A DNA stretch of 64,000 nucleotides from Echria macrotheca. Taxonomy: Eukaryota > Ascomycota > Sordariomycetes > Sordariales > Schizotheciaceae. Every line of letters begins with the position of its first letter. The first letter of the stretch is position 1. Below the pieces are notes generated by a model. The model had not been told where the DNA came from and ran no database searches. It saw only the letters and a list, made by a program, of their open reading frames with translations. Below, in pieces: positions 12,759 to 24,932 of the stretch. The position numbers were made by a program, and so were the translations under genes. The DNA lies in contig MU839828.1 in the NCBI GenBank assembly GCA_030411725.1, positions 2,542,001 through 2,606,000 of the forward strand, read 5' to 3'.

Positions 12759-15700
12759 GCAGAGTCTGGTTAGGTAGGTGGGTAGTGTCCAGTCAGATCT
12801 GAAAGAGATATCTGATAGGACGAGTTGGTTGGTTGGGTTGATTGGGTTGGTTGGCTGGATCGTTGACCGCCATGTTGGCTAGACAGGGAAAGTTGGTAGG
12901 CAGTCCTCGATCGGTTCGTGGAATGTTTGATCGGAATTCTGGACTCGGGGGTTTGGGGGGTCAGTTTGATAGTAGACCCAGCGAAGGCTTGTCAGGACCA
13001 GGCTACGCCAAGTCGCCGAGTTTGTATATATATTGAGACTGTATGTGTATATTATGGAGGGATACAGCAAGTGTTTCGTTGCTCCTTATATCCCCCTTCC
13101 CTTTCTTGACATGAAGATGAAGCGCGGGGAATCAAGTCAACAAACCCAAGATGAACATGGCTGGATAGAACGGAGGGTTACTACAGATACCTCTGAGTTC
13201 TCGTTGCTCTGCTGCAACATATCCAAAACGAGAATGCGTTCATGCCAAAAGGAGAGAAGCCGGAGGGAGGTGCCATTCCTTCCGAATCACGTGTAAAATA
13301 CCGGGACTTGTCACATTATTCCCTCGTACACTTCATCACTCCCATCTCCCCCCCCCCCCTTTCCTTAGCCTAACTTCCTGTCACCGCCTCTTGATCATAG
13401 ATAGCCGAATCCCTACCAAGGTAGGTATTCCGGCATCCGAATGTAGTTACTATCCCCACCCTGGAAAAGAGATGGGGGGAGGTCAACGTCCCAAGTCTAG
13501 CGTTCTGTGTGATATCTTCCAAAAGTTCACGGCTTAAAGTTCTCAAACCGCTCCAGGGTCCAGGGGATCTATCCCATTCGCCGGGCCTCCTCTAGCCCAT
13601 CCAGGGATCCAGGGGGGGGAGGGAATATGGCATATGTATGCCTTGACAGCTCATCATGTCTCTCCCGAATCAGAGATTGGCCTGGACCAACTCTCCTCCG
13701 GCCTGCGGCCGCAGGTTCGCGCAGCAGCAAAGCAGCTAATAAGCTAGCCCAAGCTTCGAGATTCATTATAACTGGATGTATGCTGAGAGAGAAAGGTCGT
13801 AAAAAATTGCCAATCGACATATCATCATAGCCCCGGAGGGGGTTTCGTCCGAGGCACAGAGGAGGTTGGCCAAGACGGACGCCGTGCCAGCCAAAACGCA
13901 AGTCTGGCATCATCAAGCATGCAGCTACCAACCTGGGCCTGGTATGCTCGCACGATCCCCGCCAACCTATTCCCTCCGCTATCTCGTTCCTCGTTGTACA
14001 GGAGCCGCGCCACTAGGCGACAGGAAGAGCACTTTTGTTGGGAGTGAGACCGGGGGATCGAACGGTGGCCACCAGCAAATCCCCCGACCAGCCGGCAATC
14101 GTACCTATCATCCCAGAGCCATAGAGAGGAGAGGAGTAAGATGGGATGGAGAGTGGCGAGTCGATCCGCTGATATTGGACACTGCATCGCTCATCGTCTG
14201 CAGGGCGCCGCTGAGATGCGTTTCGAAGGCCCGGTCCGATCTGATTTGCCCCAGAGCTTGTTTTCATGTTTTTTTTTTCCTTTTTCCCGCGGCTGGCTTC
14301 TCTCGCATTCCTCGTCCGGCCCCCCTTCAGAACTGTGCCTGTGAGAGGGATTCTCGGGACAAGGGCCCGCCAACCAGGACTAGGCTCAGGAGCAGGCTGA
14401 GACGCATGGGGACGAGAGGGAAATGTTCCGAACACCCTTTCTGGGACCTCAGATAGGCGAGCACCAGACGACGGGAGTGGCCGGCAGGAGCGGTATATGG
14501 AACCGAATCAGTCTGAGGTGACAGGTCGTCGTTACAACTGGGGTTATCAGACGGCGGAAGGACACACCATTGATTTCCTGCTTGCTCCGAGCTGCATCTG
14601 ACCTGCCGGTGCATCTGCTCGTGTCATGGCAGGCACCCGGGGCGACATCAACGAAGTTGCGATGCCATGGCCGATATCGATCCCACGGCCCTGTGTGAGG
14701 GTCCTTTTTTCGCGGTGCCCCCGTCCGCGGCTGGCCCCGATAATGGGCCTGGGGCCTCGGATGTATCCAAGCTGATATCAGATGACAGCTCCCAGTGGTC
14801 CCTAGCCATCTAGGAGAGGTTACATGGCAGGTCCATTTACATGCAGTCGGAGGACGGTGTCTCCTGCTGTGCGATAAATCTCGGCCCTGTAACGATATAA
14901 AAAGAAGGTGAGCCAGGGGGAGCAAGAGAGCCAAGCGGCGAGGGCAGTCGGCAGCAGGACGAAACGACGCCGGCGACAGGGGACAAGGGGCCGCGGCGTG
15001 ACAGACAGCAGACTTGCGTGCGGACCATGCCGTTGTCGATGCCTTCCCCCATACATACTCCCACAGATTCGATGCTGGTGCTGCTGCGTGAAGAACTGGC
15101 GAGAGACGGCAGGACGGGACGTTTGCATGGGCCACGGTGGACGGGACACCGTTGGTACAACCTGCCCCAGCCCGGGTGGTAGCGATACCAATCGAGACAT
15201 GTGTGTGGAATGGGACCGCAGAATGACGTTGCAAGATAGACAGGCTGCTTGACAGACATGAGGGGTGCCGCTGCGAATATGCCCCTCACTGATGGGGACC
15301 GAGGGGGATTTACCCCTCCCTATCCTAATTTTTTTTTCACTTCGCGTTGATGGAGTTGCAATGGACCAGTCCGCCCCTCCACCCCGCCTCAGAAGTCTCG
15401 GCGGGGTTCCTGGAGATGCGGTCAAGGCTGGGATGTTGGCGCGGGAGAACAGCCAGAGGATTCACGATGAGCACGATGGCCCTCGAGCCTAGAATAGAAG
15501 ACTCCAGAGCTCGCTCTACAGCGGTGGTGATAAAGTCGGTGAAGGAGCAGCCACAGAGATGCGGATAAAACGGCCAGCCAGTCAGCCACTGAGGTTCCGG
15601 CAGGCACTTGCCAATGAGTTCGCTCCACGCCGTTTGTTCCTTTCGAACTGGAGAAGTCTCCTGCGAGCCGGAAACCGAGGATGCCTGTTGGCCTGAGATG

Positions 15701-18231
15701 TTCCAGAACTCTTCCTCGTGTGCTCACTCGCCCACCCTTTCCTCTCTCCTGGGCGCACACCATCGACAAGGTTTCCGCGTGCCTCTCTGCCCCTGCTCAC
15801 TCTTGGTTTTTTCTTTCTTTTCGGCGATCATCTGGCGCTTCGCGCCTTTATAATCCGACGTTTGCCGCTACATCTACATGGTCGTGCAACGATGGTCCTG
15901 ATGTTCACGGCCAAAGGCAACACCTGTTCTCTTCTTCAACCTGCCGATTCTAGTCCAATGCAGCAGCGGTGCAGCAGCTCCAGCGTCTCGCAGCGGGACC
16001 CGGGTCCAGCCTCCCCTCGTCGATTGTCGTCCCGCTCTCGCTTGGGCGGGCGAAAGAGGAGCAGAGATGGGTCGAGGCAGCAGAGACGGGACCGGCTGTC
16101 GGGGAGGCTGCTCTGTGCGGAGGTATCTCGTACTCACAGGCGTGGCCGACGCATACTTGGGATCTTGTTTTAATATCAAGCAGCAATGCCAACTCATCAT
16201 ACATGAAGGTTAAGGTCTGCCTGTGCCCTCGTTGCCTTGCGTGGCCGCCAGCCACTCAGAGACGCCGGCTGGCGTTAGGGCCACAAGCAGCCCATGCAAG
16301 GGTTTGCCGGTCCCAGCCACTGTTCATGCACCTCATTTCTCTTCACCGACTTCGTGGTTTGGCCTCAAGCCAGTCATTCCCTTCGTCGCCGCGCCGCCGT
16401 TGGTCAGGGAAACAAAGTTCGCCTTCCAGACGATCCTGGACCCCGCCGGCTTGTCACCGTGTCAGCGAGAGCCCTCGACAAGCGCCGCTCGAATTGTCTG
16501 CCGGCCGTCCTGCTATTTTAGCCCAGCTCGCCGATGTGCCGATTGCGCGTCTCTGATTTGCCCGTGGCCGCTCGCCGTAGCACGCCAAACGCCATGTCCT
16601 CTGGCGGGTCCGTTGCCGGCGATTCGCCCGTCAGCCGGGACCACGACTTGGGTCTTACGTCTTGGTTCGTGACCTCGACCCCAGAGCGACGACCCCACGA
16701 TGACTGGACCCCGCGGTGCGCCCGGCTGGTTCGCAGCATCATCATCATTATCATTATCATTATCATCACAGACGATCCGGGGTTTCTGCGTTGTCGCTGG
16801 CCCGTCCCCGTTGTTCGTTCCCCGCTTCACCCGCGACGATGAGGACCAACCCCCCTCCCGTTTCCATGCAAGGTGAATGGGCCGGCATCATTTGGCGCTG
16901 GCAACACGGACGATTCTGTGCCTTTGCCCAGGTCAACCGCAGCGGCAACAGAGCAGGTGCGAAATATGCACGTCTTCAATGTTAACATGTACCCCCGGAA
17001 CGGTTGCGGGTGTGGGGAGTACAGTTCCGGTACAAGACGGTACATGTTCGATTCGCTGCGGCTGCATTAGTGGCCGCCAGATGGATCTCGAAGACTCTTG
17101 TCTCGCTCGTCTCTTGTCCCCTTCTCAGTCAGTCTGTCGTTTCCAAAGCCCGTTTGCGAGGGAGGCACATCCCTTTCCCTGCATCTCCCGGGCTCACCAA
17201 GACGGAGCAAGACGACGCTTGGCTGGCGCCCGGCATCAACCCCAAGGTGTCCAGAAGGCCCTCCTACGGCCCCCGTCTGCGGAGCGCGCAGATTGGCCTT
17301 CGGCGGTTCCAGTCTCCATTTTGCCACTTCACTATGCCTACGTCTGCATATCCAGGCGGGTTTTTACCCAAGCAAAAAGGCCCGCAAGCCCGGCGAGTCG
17401 CCCGTCTGGGGCCCGGGATTAGACAAAAACAAAGGGCAAGACGGCGAGTGGACGAGGCCAGCTGGGAGAGGCCCGGCGAGGGCGGGAACGAGGAGCCAAG
17501 TAGGAAACAGCCAAAGGGCTCAACCGGTACCGCATTGCGCCAGGACCCCATGCGAGCCATGTCCATTCCGAATCCATACTGGTCGGCGGCCTTGTCTGAG
17601 GAGATCGGCCCCCCCAAGGACGAAGATGCATCCCGCATGTGTGGAGTGGAGAAGGCCCAGTCTCAGGGTATTATCAACTGGCAACGACAACGCCAACACA
17701 TCAAGATGGGTCACACTTTGAGCCGCATCTCTACAGTCGCCATCTGCATCCGACGAACCCTCTCCTCCTCCGCCTATCCGTCTAGCTTTTCCGTCCATTC
17801 CCTTGCTGCGTCTGTATCAGGACATTTGCCTTTCCCCCCTGCCCCGCACTACTTCTTCCGTCACCGCAATAAAGCACACATGTCTCGCCGTTGCTGGCTC
17901 AGAAATCTTCCTGCGTCCGAGCCTTGAATACGTAGCATATCATCAGCCTTGACTTTTCTTCAACCCCCCGAACCTACCACCCTCTCATCCGTAGGACAGC
18001 CTTTCACCACCGGCGTTGCCCTACTTTCTCTTCCCGTCCTCTATACCACTTTGCTCCTAGGTTGGGCTCGATTGCATCGCATCTCACAGGAGTTCGGAAC
18101 CCGCACTGCGGTCTCACTTTTTTTCTTGTTTGTTCTTCTAGTTCCTCCTAGGATCCGCCGGGTGACTTCCTCGGGCACTATCCGCTTCGTTCTACGCCCA
18201 ATACCGAACTACTCAGAAGTCAATTGATACC
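12759..18231. other. Very long gene-poor interval (~5.5 kb)
   Basis: No supported gene. Many GC-rich frames of 100-307 codons occur, including 17004-17927 (+) and 14449-15234 (-), but they are rich in Arg, Pro and Ser and lack domains or splice structure. A (CAT/TAT)-type imperfect repeat lies at 16737-16768. Pyrimidine-rich tracts in 17950-18200 resemble a fungal 5' leader before the gene starting at 18232. An unspliced or non-coding transcript is possible but not visible from sequence. Confidence 0.45.
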
Positions 18232-19115
18232 ATGGGCGGCTTCTACATGCAGTACTTGGAGAGTAAGTGGCCCATGGAAGCATCATCGCAGCCCGGATAA
18301 CCTTCTACTACCCCTTCTCCCCTTCATCGAGGTGGTGCTGGCATGCTTCCGAGCCCACACTGTATGGTCATGTGGGTGGTGGTGGGGTGCTGTCGTTTAA
18401 AAAAAAAAGAAGGAACACGCATGTCATCCGTCCGCCTCGTGGGTGGGAGACCCCCTGCACAACATCTCCACGACATGGCGGTGCTTCGCCTGTTCCTGCT
18501 TCTCAGATGGAATCCCGGTCACCCCAAGAATTCCTTACTCCCCGTCACCTTACGATCCCAAGTCACCACCTTCCCAACCATCGCATCCCGGTAGGGCTGA
18601 GATGGTTCACGTTGGGCTGTCATGCAGCTCATCTTCCCTGTACGCCGCCTTACTCTTCACCAAGCCCTGGTCCCCTGCAGAACAGGAAACCGCCCGATTG
18701 ATGAGTTCTCGAAACACAGTGTCTGGATGACGCAGCTAACTGAGGCGTCTTTGCAGGCCTTTGCCGGCGTCGTGGGTGGATGGACCCGATGTACGAGTGC
18801 TACCGCGACTCGAACGGCTATACTTGCCTGGTACTGGTCAACGGGCGTGAGTACCAGACGGATCTCGCATACGAGTCCGGTGGCTTGGCCCAGGAGAACG
18901 CCGCCATGCGTGCTTTTATGGTCTGTCGGAACTTTTCCGTCAACGGAGGTATGCTCGCCCGCAACGGCATCGTCCAGGGCCTGCCAGCGGATGACACGAG
19001 CCGGAGATCCCGGAAGGGAAGCCGCCACACTTCTTCCAGTCATGGTCACCACGGTCACCATAGCCGGCGCTCTGGTAACCACTCGAGCAGCAGCTCGACC
19101 GCCTCGCTGGAATGA
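18232..19115 (+). CDS. Small dsRBD-like RNA-binding protein
   Basis: Predicted 129-residue protein. Exons are 18232-18262 and 18757-19115; the 494-nt intron (GTAAGT donor, TTTGCAG acceptor) is far longer than other introns here. The joined protein starts MGGFYMQYLESLCRRRGW. Residues ~6-70 follow the order of a double-stranded RNA-binding domain: an N-terminal helix (YLESLCRRRGW), strands around MYECYRDSNGYTCLVLVNG and REYQTDL, then a C-terminal helix LAQENAAMRAFMVCRNF whose ENAAMRA resembles the usual KxxAAxxAL helix. The canonical basic KKxAK patch at its start is weak (LAQEN). The tail (90-129) is rich in Ser, His and Arg and probably disordered. Function is unknown; dsRNA binding is inferred from fold only. 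Confidence 0.72.
18263..18756 (+). other. Long 494-nt intron of the dsRBD-like gene
   Basis: GTAAGT donor and TTTGCAG acceptor; phase 1, splitting a Ser codon (A|GC). It holds a 10-11 nt A-run near 18400. Its length is about eight to ten times the local norm. Confidence 0.7.
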
Positions 19116-22100
19116 TACCCAAAGTCCGGTGCGGGGAATGCCGGAGAGAGCAGGCTCCCGCGGTCTTCATCAGGCCCCTGTTACCCTTGGGGTCTTCTTT
19201 CCCCCAACATATCCCAGGATGCGGACCCGGAAGCGTCTCCAGCCCGGCTTGGTGACGAGGAAGGAACTCAACCCATTTGCTGCCACGAATTCTGGATCGA
19301 TTTTCTTGATATACCTAAACTTGAGGGAGGCTTCACAGCAAAACCATGGACAGAGCGAGAGGACGCGAGAGCGTTATACCCAGTCGGCGGCTCCCAACCC
19401 GATTTCCCCCCGCGAGGAACGGATATGAGCGCGAGGGGACGCACAAGACGACGAGGTGCGACCAAGGAGATGGACTCAAAAATCGGCAATGCATTCCGAC
19501 GATATGATTTACGACTGTTATGACTCTAGACAAATCAAGCGCAACTTTTCCCGGCCATTTTAGTGGATTTCCTGCGGACATTTTTTGGTTCCGAATTCCC
19601 AAGCATTGCTTTGGATGTTTGCTTTCTTGTGTCACCTGCATACCGACCAAAAAAATAGGAGGTTTTCCTTTTTGGGGGTTTGCTGGTGGAATTTTCCATG
19701 ATTTGGCCTTGTCTTTTCTTTCGCCCACAGCTGGGTAACACAGAACCAGCCAGAGGACCGCAAGCGAGACCACACCTCGTCCACACTTGACAAGTGCTGG
19801 AAGGCAACTCTGACCCGGACACAGCCCGCGAATAACATGGATTGGATGGAAACTACCCCTTTGGATTTCAGTTGGATGGCATGGCTTTCCTCGAGCCGGT
19901 CCTCGATACTTTCAGGTACAGGCGCCGGCGTTTCAGCTTCTGGAGGAAAGCTCCTTCTTGCAACAGAGAGGAGATCGTTTTGGCTCTGTTGCTTTACACC
20001 ATAGCGAGCCGAAAGGCGCTCATGCTGCATTTCATAGCAGCGGGTTTTTGTCTTTTCCCCCATTTTCAGGTGCGATCTTTCGCTGGCACTGGGAGGAAGA
20101 CCTTGATGGCAGAAAGCACGAATTTACTTCATTGGAGAGACATGGGGGTAATCTTTTTGATGTTCGCAGCGCAGCATGGGAGGACTTCCAAGTTCATGAC
20201 ATTGGGCATCTTTTTCGCGTCCTCTGGCTGGGGACTTTTGGCTTGGGCATCGTTTCTTTCACTCTCTTTCTCTCATGATGACGAATTATGACATGATGGC
20301 TGAAGAGAAAATGGGAGAGGAAGAAGAAGAAGAAGACGGAGATGAAGAAGGCAGTGGCTCATGATGATATGAATATATGAACACATACTATAGGGACTTA
20401 TTGAAACTCATTGGGAGACTTCTGCTGCAGAGTAAAGTTACGATGAAGACACGGTCTGGATGTCCGGATTATTTGATGGGAGGAGTTTCATGATTTCAAG
20501 TGACCCGCGATCTTGGAGTCGTCTCACCGGCGGGAATAAATGGGTGTCGGAGTACCGAGAGTGGCACCTGGCAAATCCGGCCCGAACCCGGAGGGTGGAA
20601 TACCGGTGTGAATTCCGGCCGAGGTTAACCTAGACGAGATGCCGTTGGTAGCTCGATACGTCTGCAAATACAGAGAGGGCACGAAACAAAACAAAATCAG
20701 GCCCGCTCAAAATATCAAAAGCGGTTTATACGAATCGGACACAACTACGGAAATAAAGGAGAGGCCGGGGTTAGGAGAAGGGGGCGGACATTTGAGGACC
20801 AGCCCCTGAAAGTTATCAGTCGGCCGAAACAAATATCTAGAGCACGTCATCACGTGAGAAGACGACCGGCGCTTATTAGCTGTTTCGACTCAAACACGAC
20901 ACTGAGGCACTGAGGTGTGAAGTGCAAGGTGAATGTGGAGGGCGGGGCTGGCTGGCTGGCGGCTTCACCTTGATTGCTTTTGGTTCGTTCACCTTGATAG
21001 TTTTTTGTCCGACCAGAGCCGATCTGATTCTTGATGCACGTGTGCAACGTCCAATTAAACAAGTGGGGACTTTGTTGTCTGCTATACTCCCTATCACTCA
21101 GATGGGATATTCCGTGTTTCATGGTTCCAATACGAGAGGTTCCCTTCTTTTGATAACACATCTCTCTGTGTCTCAATCGACGATTCATTGACTCGTGAGT
21201 CGATTGGGGGGAGGAGGAGAGATGGGGTGGTGGAGGCCACGCGTTCTCGACGTACTATTTTGAGTATCGACGGGTAAGGTATATAACTCACTAGGTAGGT
21301 AGGTACGGAATATATACGAGTGTGGGCGAGTTTTGCCGTTTTTCTCATTTATCTGCCATGGCACACACATACCCGTACAGGACGAGTTTTCTTGGTGTTG
21401 GAGTAGATGGATAATATATCTGAAGTGATAAGATACGTTGCGTCCCGGGGAGCTATTTTGGAGGTGGAAGGTGGGGGGGTTTTTATGGGTTCACGTAACC
21501 TGGTGTAGGTACTCGGTGATCAGCTTCGGTGTTGTTGAAGTTTCACGTTGGATCTTTCCAGGAGACCGCTGGCAATTGGACGAACGCTCGACACGAGAGC
21601 CCTCGGTCAAAAGATGAGTGAGAAAGGGGTGCAAAAGCCTTGGATAGCCGAGGACTCCCAGCATACTGACTGTAATGGCCGTTGCACACCATTGGATACG
21701 GACTCTCGATCTGTCAGTGTCAGGTGAGCTCGATGCAGGCGCCAGATGTCAGGAACAGTGGCCCGAAAGTGTGGGGAAAGCTTTGGCTCCGCAAACCTTT
21801 TCGTGATCTCCCCCTTTGTTGGATCGTGATCCCCTGACCAGCAAAATGGGGTCAAATGCGCAGTCAAATGTCGTCGAGGAAACGCAAAAACCTGACGGGT
21901 CGAATTCGAGCGTGACCTTGGGCCGGCCAAATCTCGCCAGGGAAATTGAGCGGGGGCACGGTCCAGCGGGGGTTTCCGGGGGCCCACGGGTCCAGCCAAA
22001 CAGCGGCCAAAGGCCAGCCTTGTGAAGCTGAAGCTGGTGTCAAGCTGGGGGCGAACCAGGGGTCGGGCAGCCAGCCAGGATTGCCTGCCACGGCGAAAAA

Positions 22101-22469
22101 CCCTCCAAGTGTCCTTCTCGAACTTCAACAATCTCTCTCCTCCAGATTTCTGTTCTCCCCGTCGACAGAACTGTCTCTCCAACTTGCCACCTTTTTTTTG
22201 CCGACGAAGCTAGCGACAAAGGGTCCCGTGATTCGTCTCCTGGGCACCGTTTTTTTGAGGGACTAACCAACGGTCCGACGTCCCCCGCACACCACCAACC
22301 ACAGGCGTGATTCTTACGCTATTGTCCAGCTCCTGGATCCCTTCAAATTCCCGACTGCGCCCTCGCTTTCCCGCACTTCGCGACGTCTTTTCTTCTCGAC
22401 TTTCGTTGACTACGTACTGCTCGCACTGCTTAACTTCCGCTCGTTCACCTACCTCTACCTCCTGCAACC
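19116..22469. other. Gene-free interval upstream of GDP-mannose pyrophosphorylase
   Basis: About 3.35 kb. Starts with the 3' UTR of the dsRBD-like gene. No frame shows a recognisable domain. Purine-rich GAA/GGA runs lie near 20310-20350. The 20.6-21.5 kb part is somewhat AT-richer. The pyrimidine-rich 22.1-22.45 kb stretch looks like promoter and leader of the pyrophosphorylase gene. Confidence 0.45.
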
Positions 22470-23777
22470 ATGAAGGGTAAGTTTGCACGGTCGCCTGGAG
22501 CTCGAAATCGCGGCAGCAATGGGCGGTCAGAAGCTAAATTGATTTTCTCCGTGCAGCTCTAATTTTGGTCGGCGGCTTTGGCACGCGCCTTCGCCCTCTG
22601 GTGAGTTGTTCCCACGCCAGACGCGTCCTGCAGGACCATTAGGACTAACAGATGCGCCGCTAGACTTTGACACTGCCTAAGCCCCTGGTCGAGTTCGGCA
22701 ACAAGCGCATGATTCTGCACCAGATCGAGGCCCTTGCCGCCGCCGGTGTTACAGACATCGTTCTCGCCGTCAACTACCGCCCTGAGATTATGGAGAAGTA
22801 CCTGGCTGAGGTGGGTTTCCCCAGCATCGCACTGCAGGACAAGGGGAACAACTGTAGACTAACGCCACCCCCTTTTCCAGTACGAGAAAGAGTTTGGTAT
22901 CAACATCACCATTTCGATCGAGAGCGAGCCCCTGGGCACCGCCGGTCCCCTGAAGCTGGCCGAGAAGGTCCTCCGTAAGGACGAGACGCCCTTCTTCGTG
23001 CTCAACTCGGACGTCACCTGCGAATACCCCTTCGAGGAGCTCGCCGCCTTCCACAAACAGCACGGCGACGAGGGCACCATCGTCGTCACAAAGGTCGAGG
23101 AGCCCTCAAAGTACGGCGTTATCGTTCATCGGCCTGGCCACCCCTCCAAGATCGACCGGTTCGTCGAGAAGCCGGTCGAGTTCGTCGGCAATCGCATCAA
23201 TGCCGGCATTTATCTCTTCAACACGTCGGTCCTCGATCGCATCGAGCTTCGACCGACCTCGATCGAGCAGGAGACGTTCCCCGCCATGGTCAAGGACGGC
23301 CAGCTCCACTCGTTCGATCTCGAGGGCTTCTGGATGGACGTCGGCCAGCCCAAGGATTTCTTGACTGGTACATGTCTCTACCTCTCGTCGCTCACCAAGA
23401 AGGGCTCCAAGGAACTCACCCCGCCGACGGTGCCCTACGTGCACGGCGGGAACGTGCTTATCGACCCCTCCGCCAAGATCGGCAAGGGCTGCAGAATAGG
23501 ACCCAACGTGACGATCGGTCCCGATGTTGTCGTTGGCGATGGTGTCCGTCTACAGCGCTGCGTGCTGCTCGCCGGCTCCAAGGTCAAGGACCACGCGTGG
23601 GTTAAGAGCACCATTGTGGGCTGGAACAGCGTCGTCGGCAAGTGGGCCCGTCTGGAGAACGTGACGGTTCTCGGAGACGATGTCACGATCGGCGACGAGA
23701 TTTATGTCAACGGCGGCAGCATTCTTCCGCACAAGTCGATCAAGGCCAACGTGGACGTGCCTGCGATCATTATGTAA
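22470..23777 (+). CDS. GDP-mannose pyrophosphorylase (mannose-1-phosphate guanylyltransferase)
   Basis: Cytosolic enzyme making GDP-mannose from mannose-1-phosphate and GTP, the mannosyl donor for N- and O-glycosylation, GPI anchors and wall mannan. Four exons: 22470-22476 (only 7 coding nt), 22557-22600, 22664-22810 and 22881-23777, giving 364 residues, the usual fungal length. The N-terminal nucleotidyltransferase signature spans exons 1-3 (MKALILVGGFGTRLRPL then TLTLPKPL). Further hallmarks are VNYRPE, LNSDVTCEYPF, VEKPVEFVGNRINAGIY and FWMDVGQP. The C-terminal third has left-handed beta-helix hexapeptide repeats (IGPNVTIGPDVVVGDGV, and GDDVTIGDEIYVNGG) ending VPAIIM. It lies tail to tail with glycerol kinase, 1.15 kb away. 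Usually essential in fungi. Confidence 0.97.
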
Positions 23778-24932
23778 ACGGACATATTGTCTCTCGAAGT
23801 CGAACTTTTTCGGTACCACGCACACACACGTCATTTTAGAAGCACGAGGGTTGGGGTTCTTCATAACTACTTCTTCCTAATACCTGGTCACCCGTCCCTT
23901 TTCTCACCTTTTAATTTTTTTTCTCCTTCACAATTTCGGGATAGGGGGGTGGGCGGCATTGGCGGCCAAACCAAATGGGAAGGGTTTTCCCGTCTCTCTC
24001 CTCTTTTTTCATACTAGACAAAAATTAGGTGCATGCGCGAAAGGGATTGACGAAGACAAAAACTCCTTGGCGTGTGCTCTGTGGCACCGTTCTCGAGCAT
24101 GGGCGGTTGGTTGGGCGAGGGAAAGTGTGTGTATTCGGACACGGACACGGACACGGACACGATGTCAATGGGATTATGAAAAATTCGGGAAAGGGGCTCC
24201 CGACTTGGGAAGGGTGGCGGTTGAGAAGAATTGAAATAAACCTGTTGTTGAATGGGATAGTGTGTTTATTCGCCCTCTGCTGATGGTGATATCGTACCGG
24301 GCTGGAATTGTCCCCAGGGCGGTGGTGGTTGTGGGTGTAGTCTCTATGGTGGTTTCGTATTGTGAGCTGTGCTACGGTTTAGAGAGATAGAACTAGTCTA
24401 GATGCAGTGACACAACCGGCGCTTGATAGGGAAAGAACCTAACTCATCGTACTGTCTCCTTTTCTCTGCATTGCCTGTATTAATACGGTTTACTTGTTTC
24501 TAGATATGACGTGCTGCTGTTAGTAAAACGGTTGGTTGCTTGGTGGACATGTTGTGTTATCGAAGGGATTCTTGAAGTCACGATCCTGGGGCCTGGCCGT
24601 GGCCCAGATCGTGCCAGCATATAGCCACAGTTAGGATTCTAAGGTGCTGACCCTAGAATTCTGGCAATCCCTTTGGAAGCTGGCTCGATCGGGTGTGGTC
24701 TAATTGCGCAAGTCGTCACACTTGAGAGAGAAAAATAGAAATATGGTCAAGAATACACCTAGACCTAACTAATGAATACCGAGGTATTAATTACACTACT
24801 GCCAACAAAACAACAATCCAACTCCAGGGCTGTACTCATAAAGTAAGTACTCTTACCCAAAACCCGAACCCAAACCCGAGTATCATATACCACTTACATC
24901 CCATATCCCACATCATACACCAACCCCCCAAC
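23778..24932. other. Convergent 3' region between pyrophosphorylase and glycerol kinase
   Basis: About 1.15 kb between two stop codons, so it should hold both 3' UTRs. It is AT-richer than the flanking genes. A (CGGACA) hexamer is repeated about four times at 24136-24161. No coding region is supported. Confidence 0.5.
24136..24161. repeat. CGGACA hexamer tandem repeat (~4 copies)
   Basis: Four near-perfect head-to-tail copies of CGGACA, in the 3' flank of the GDP-mannose pyrophosphorylase gene. It is a simple repeat with no sign of function. Confidence 0.85.

Noticed and set aside
14449..15234. 261-codon frame on the minus strand
   Set aside because: No coding-like composition or family resemblance; neighbouring frames of comparable length on both strands.
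16737..16768. CAT/TAT repeat as a CRISPR-like or regulatory array
   Set aside because: Simple imperfect trinucleotide microsatellite without spacers.
17004..17927. 307-codon open frame on the plus strand
   Set aside because: Arg/Pro/Ser-rich, several overlapping frames of similar length, no domain; stop-poor GC-rich sequence explains it.
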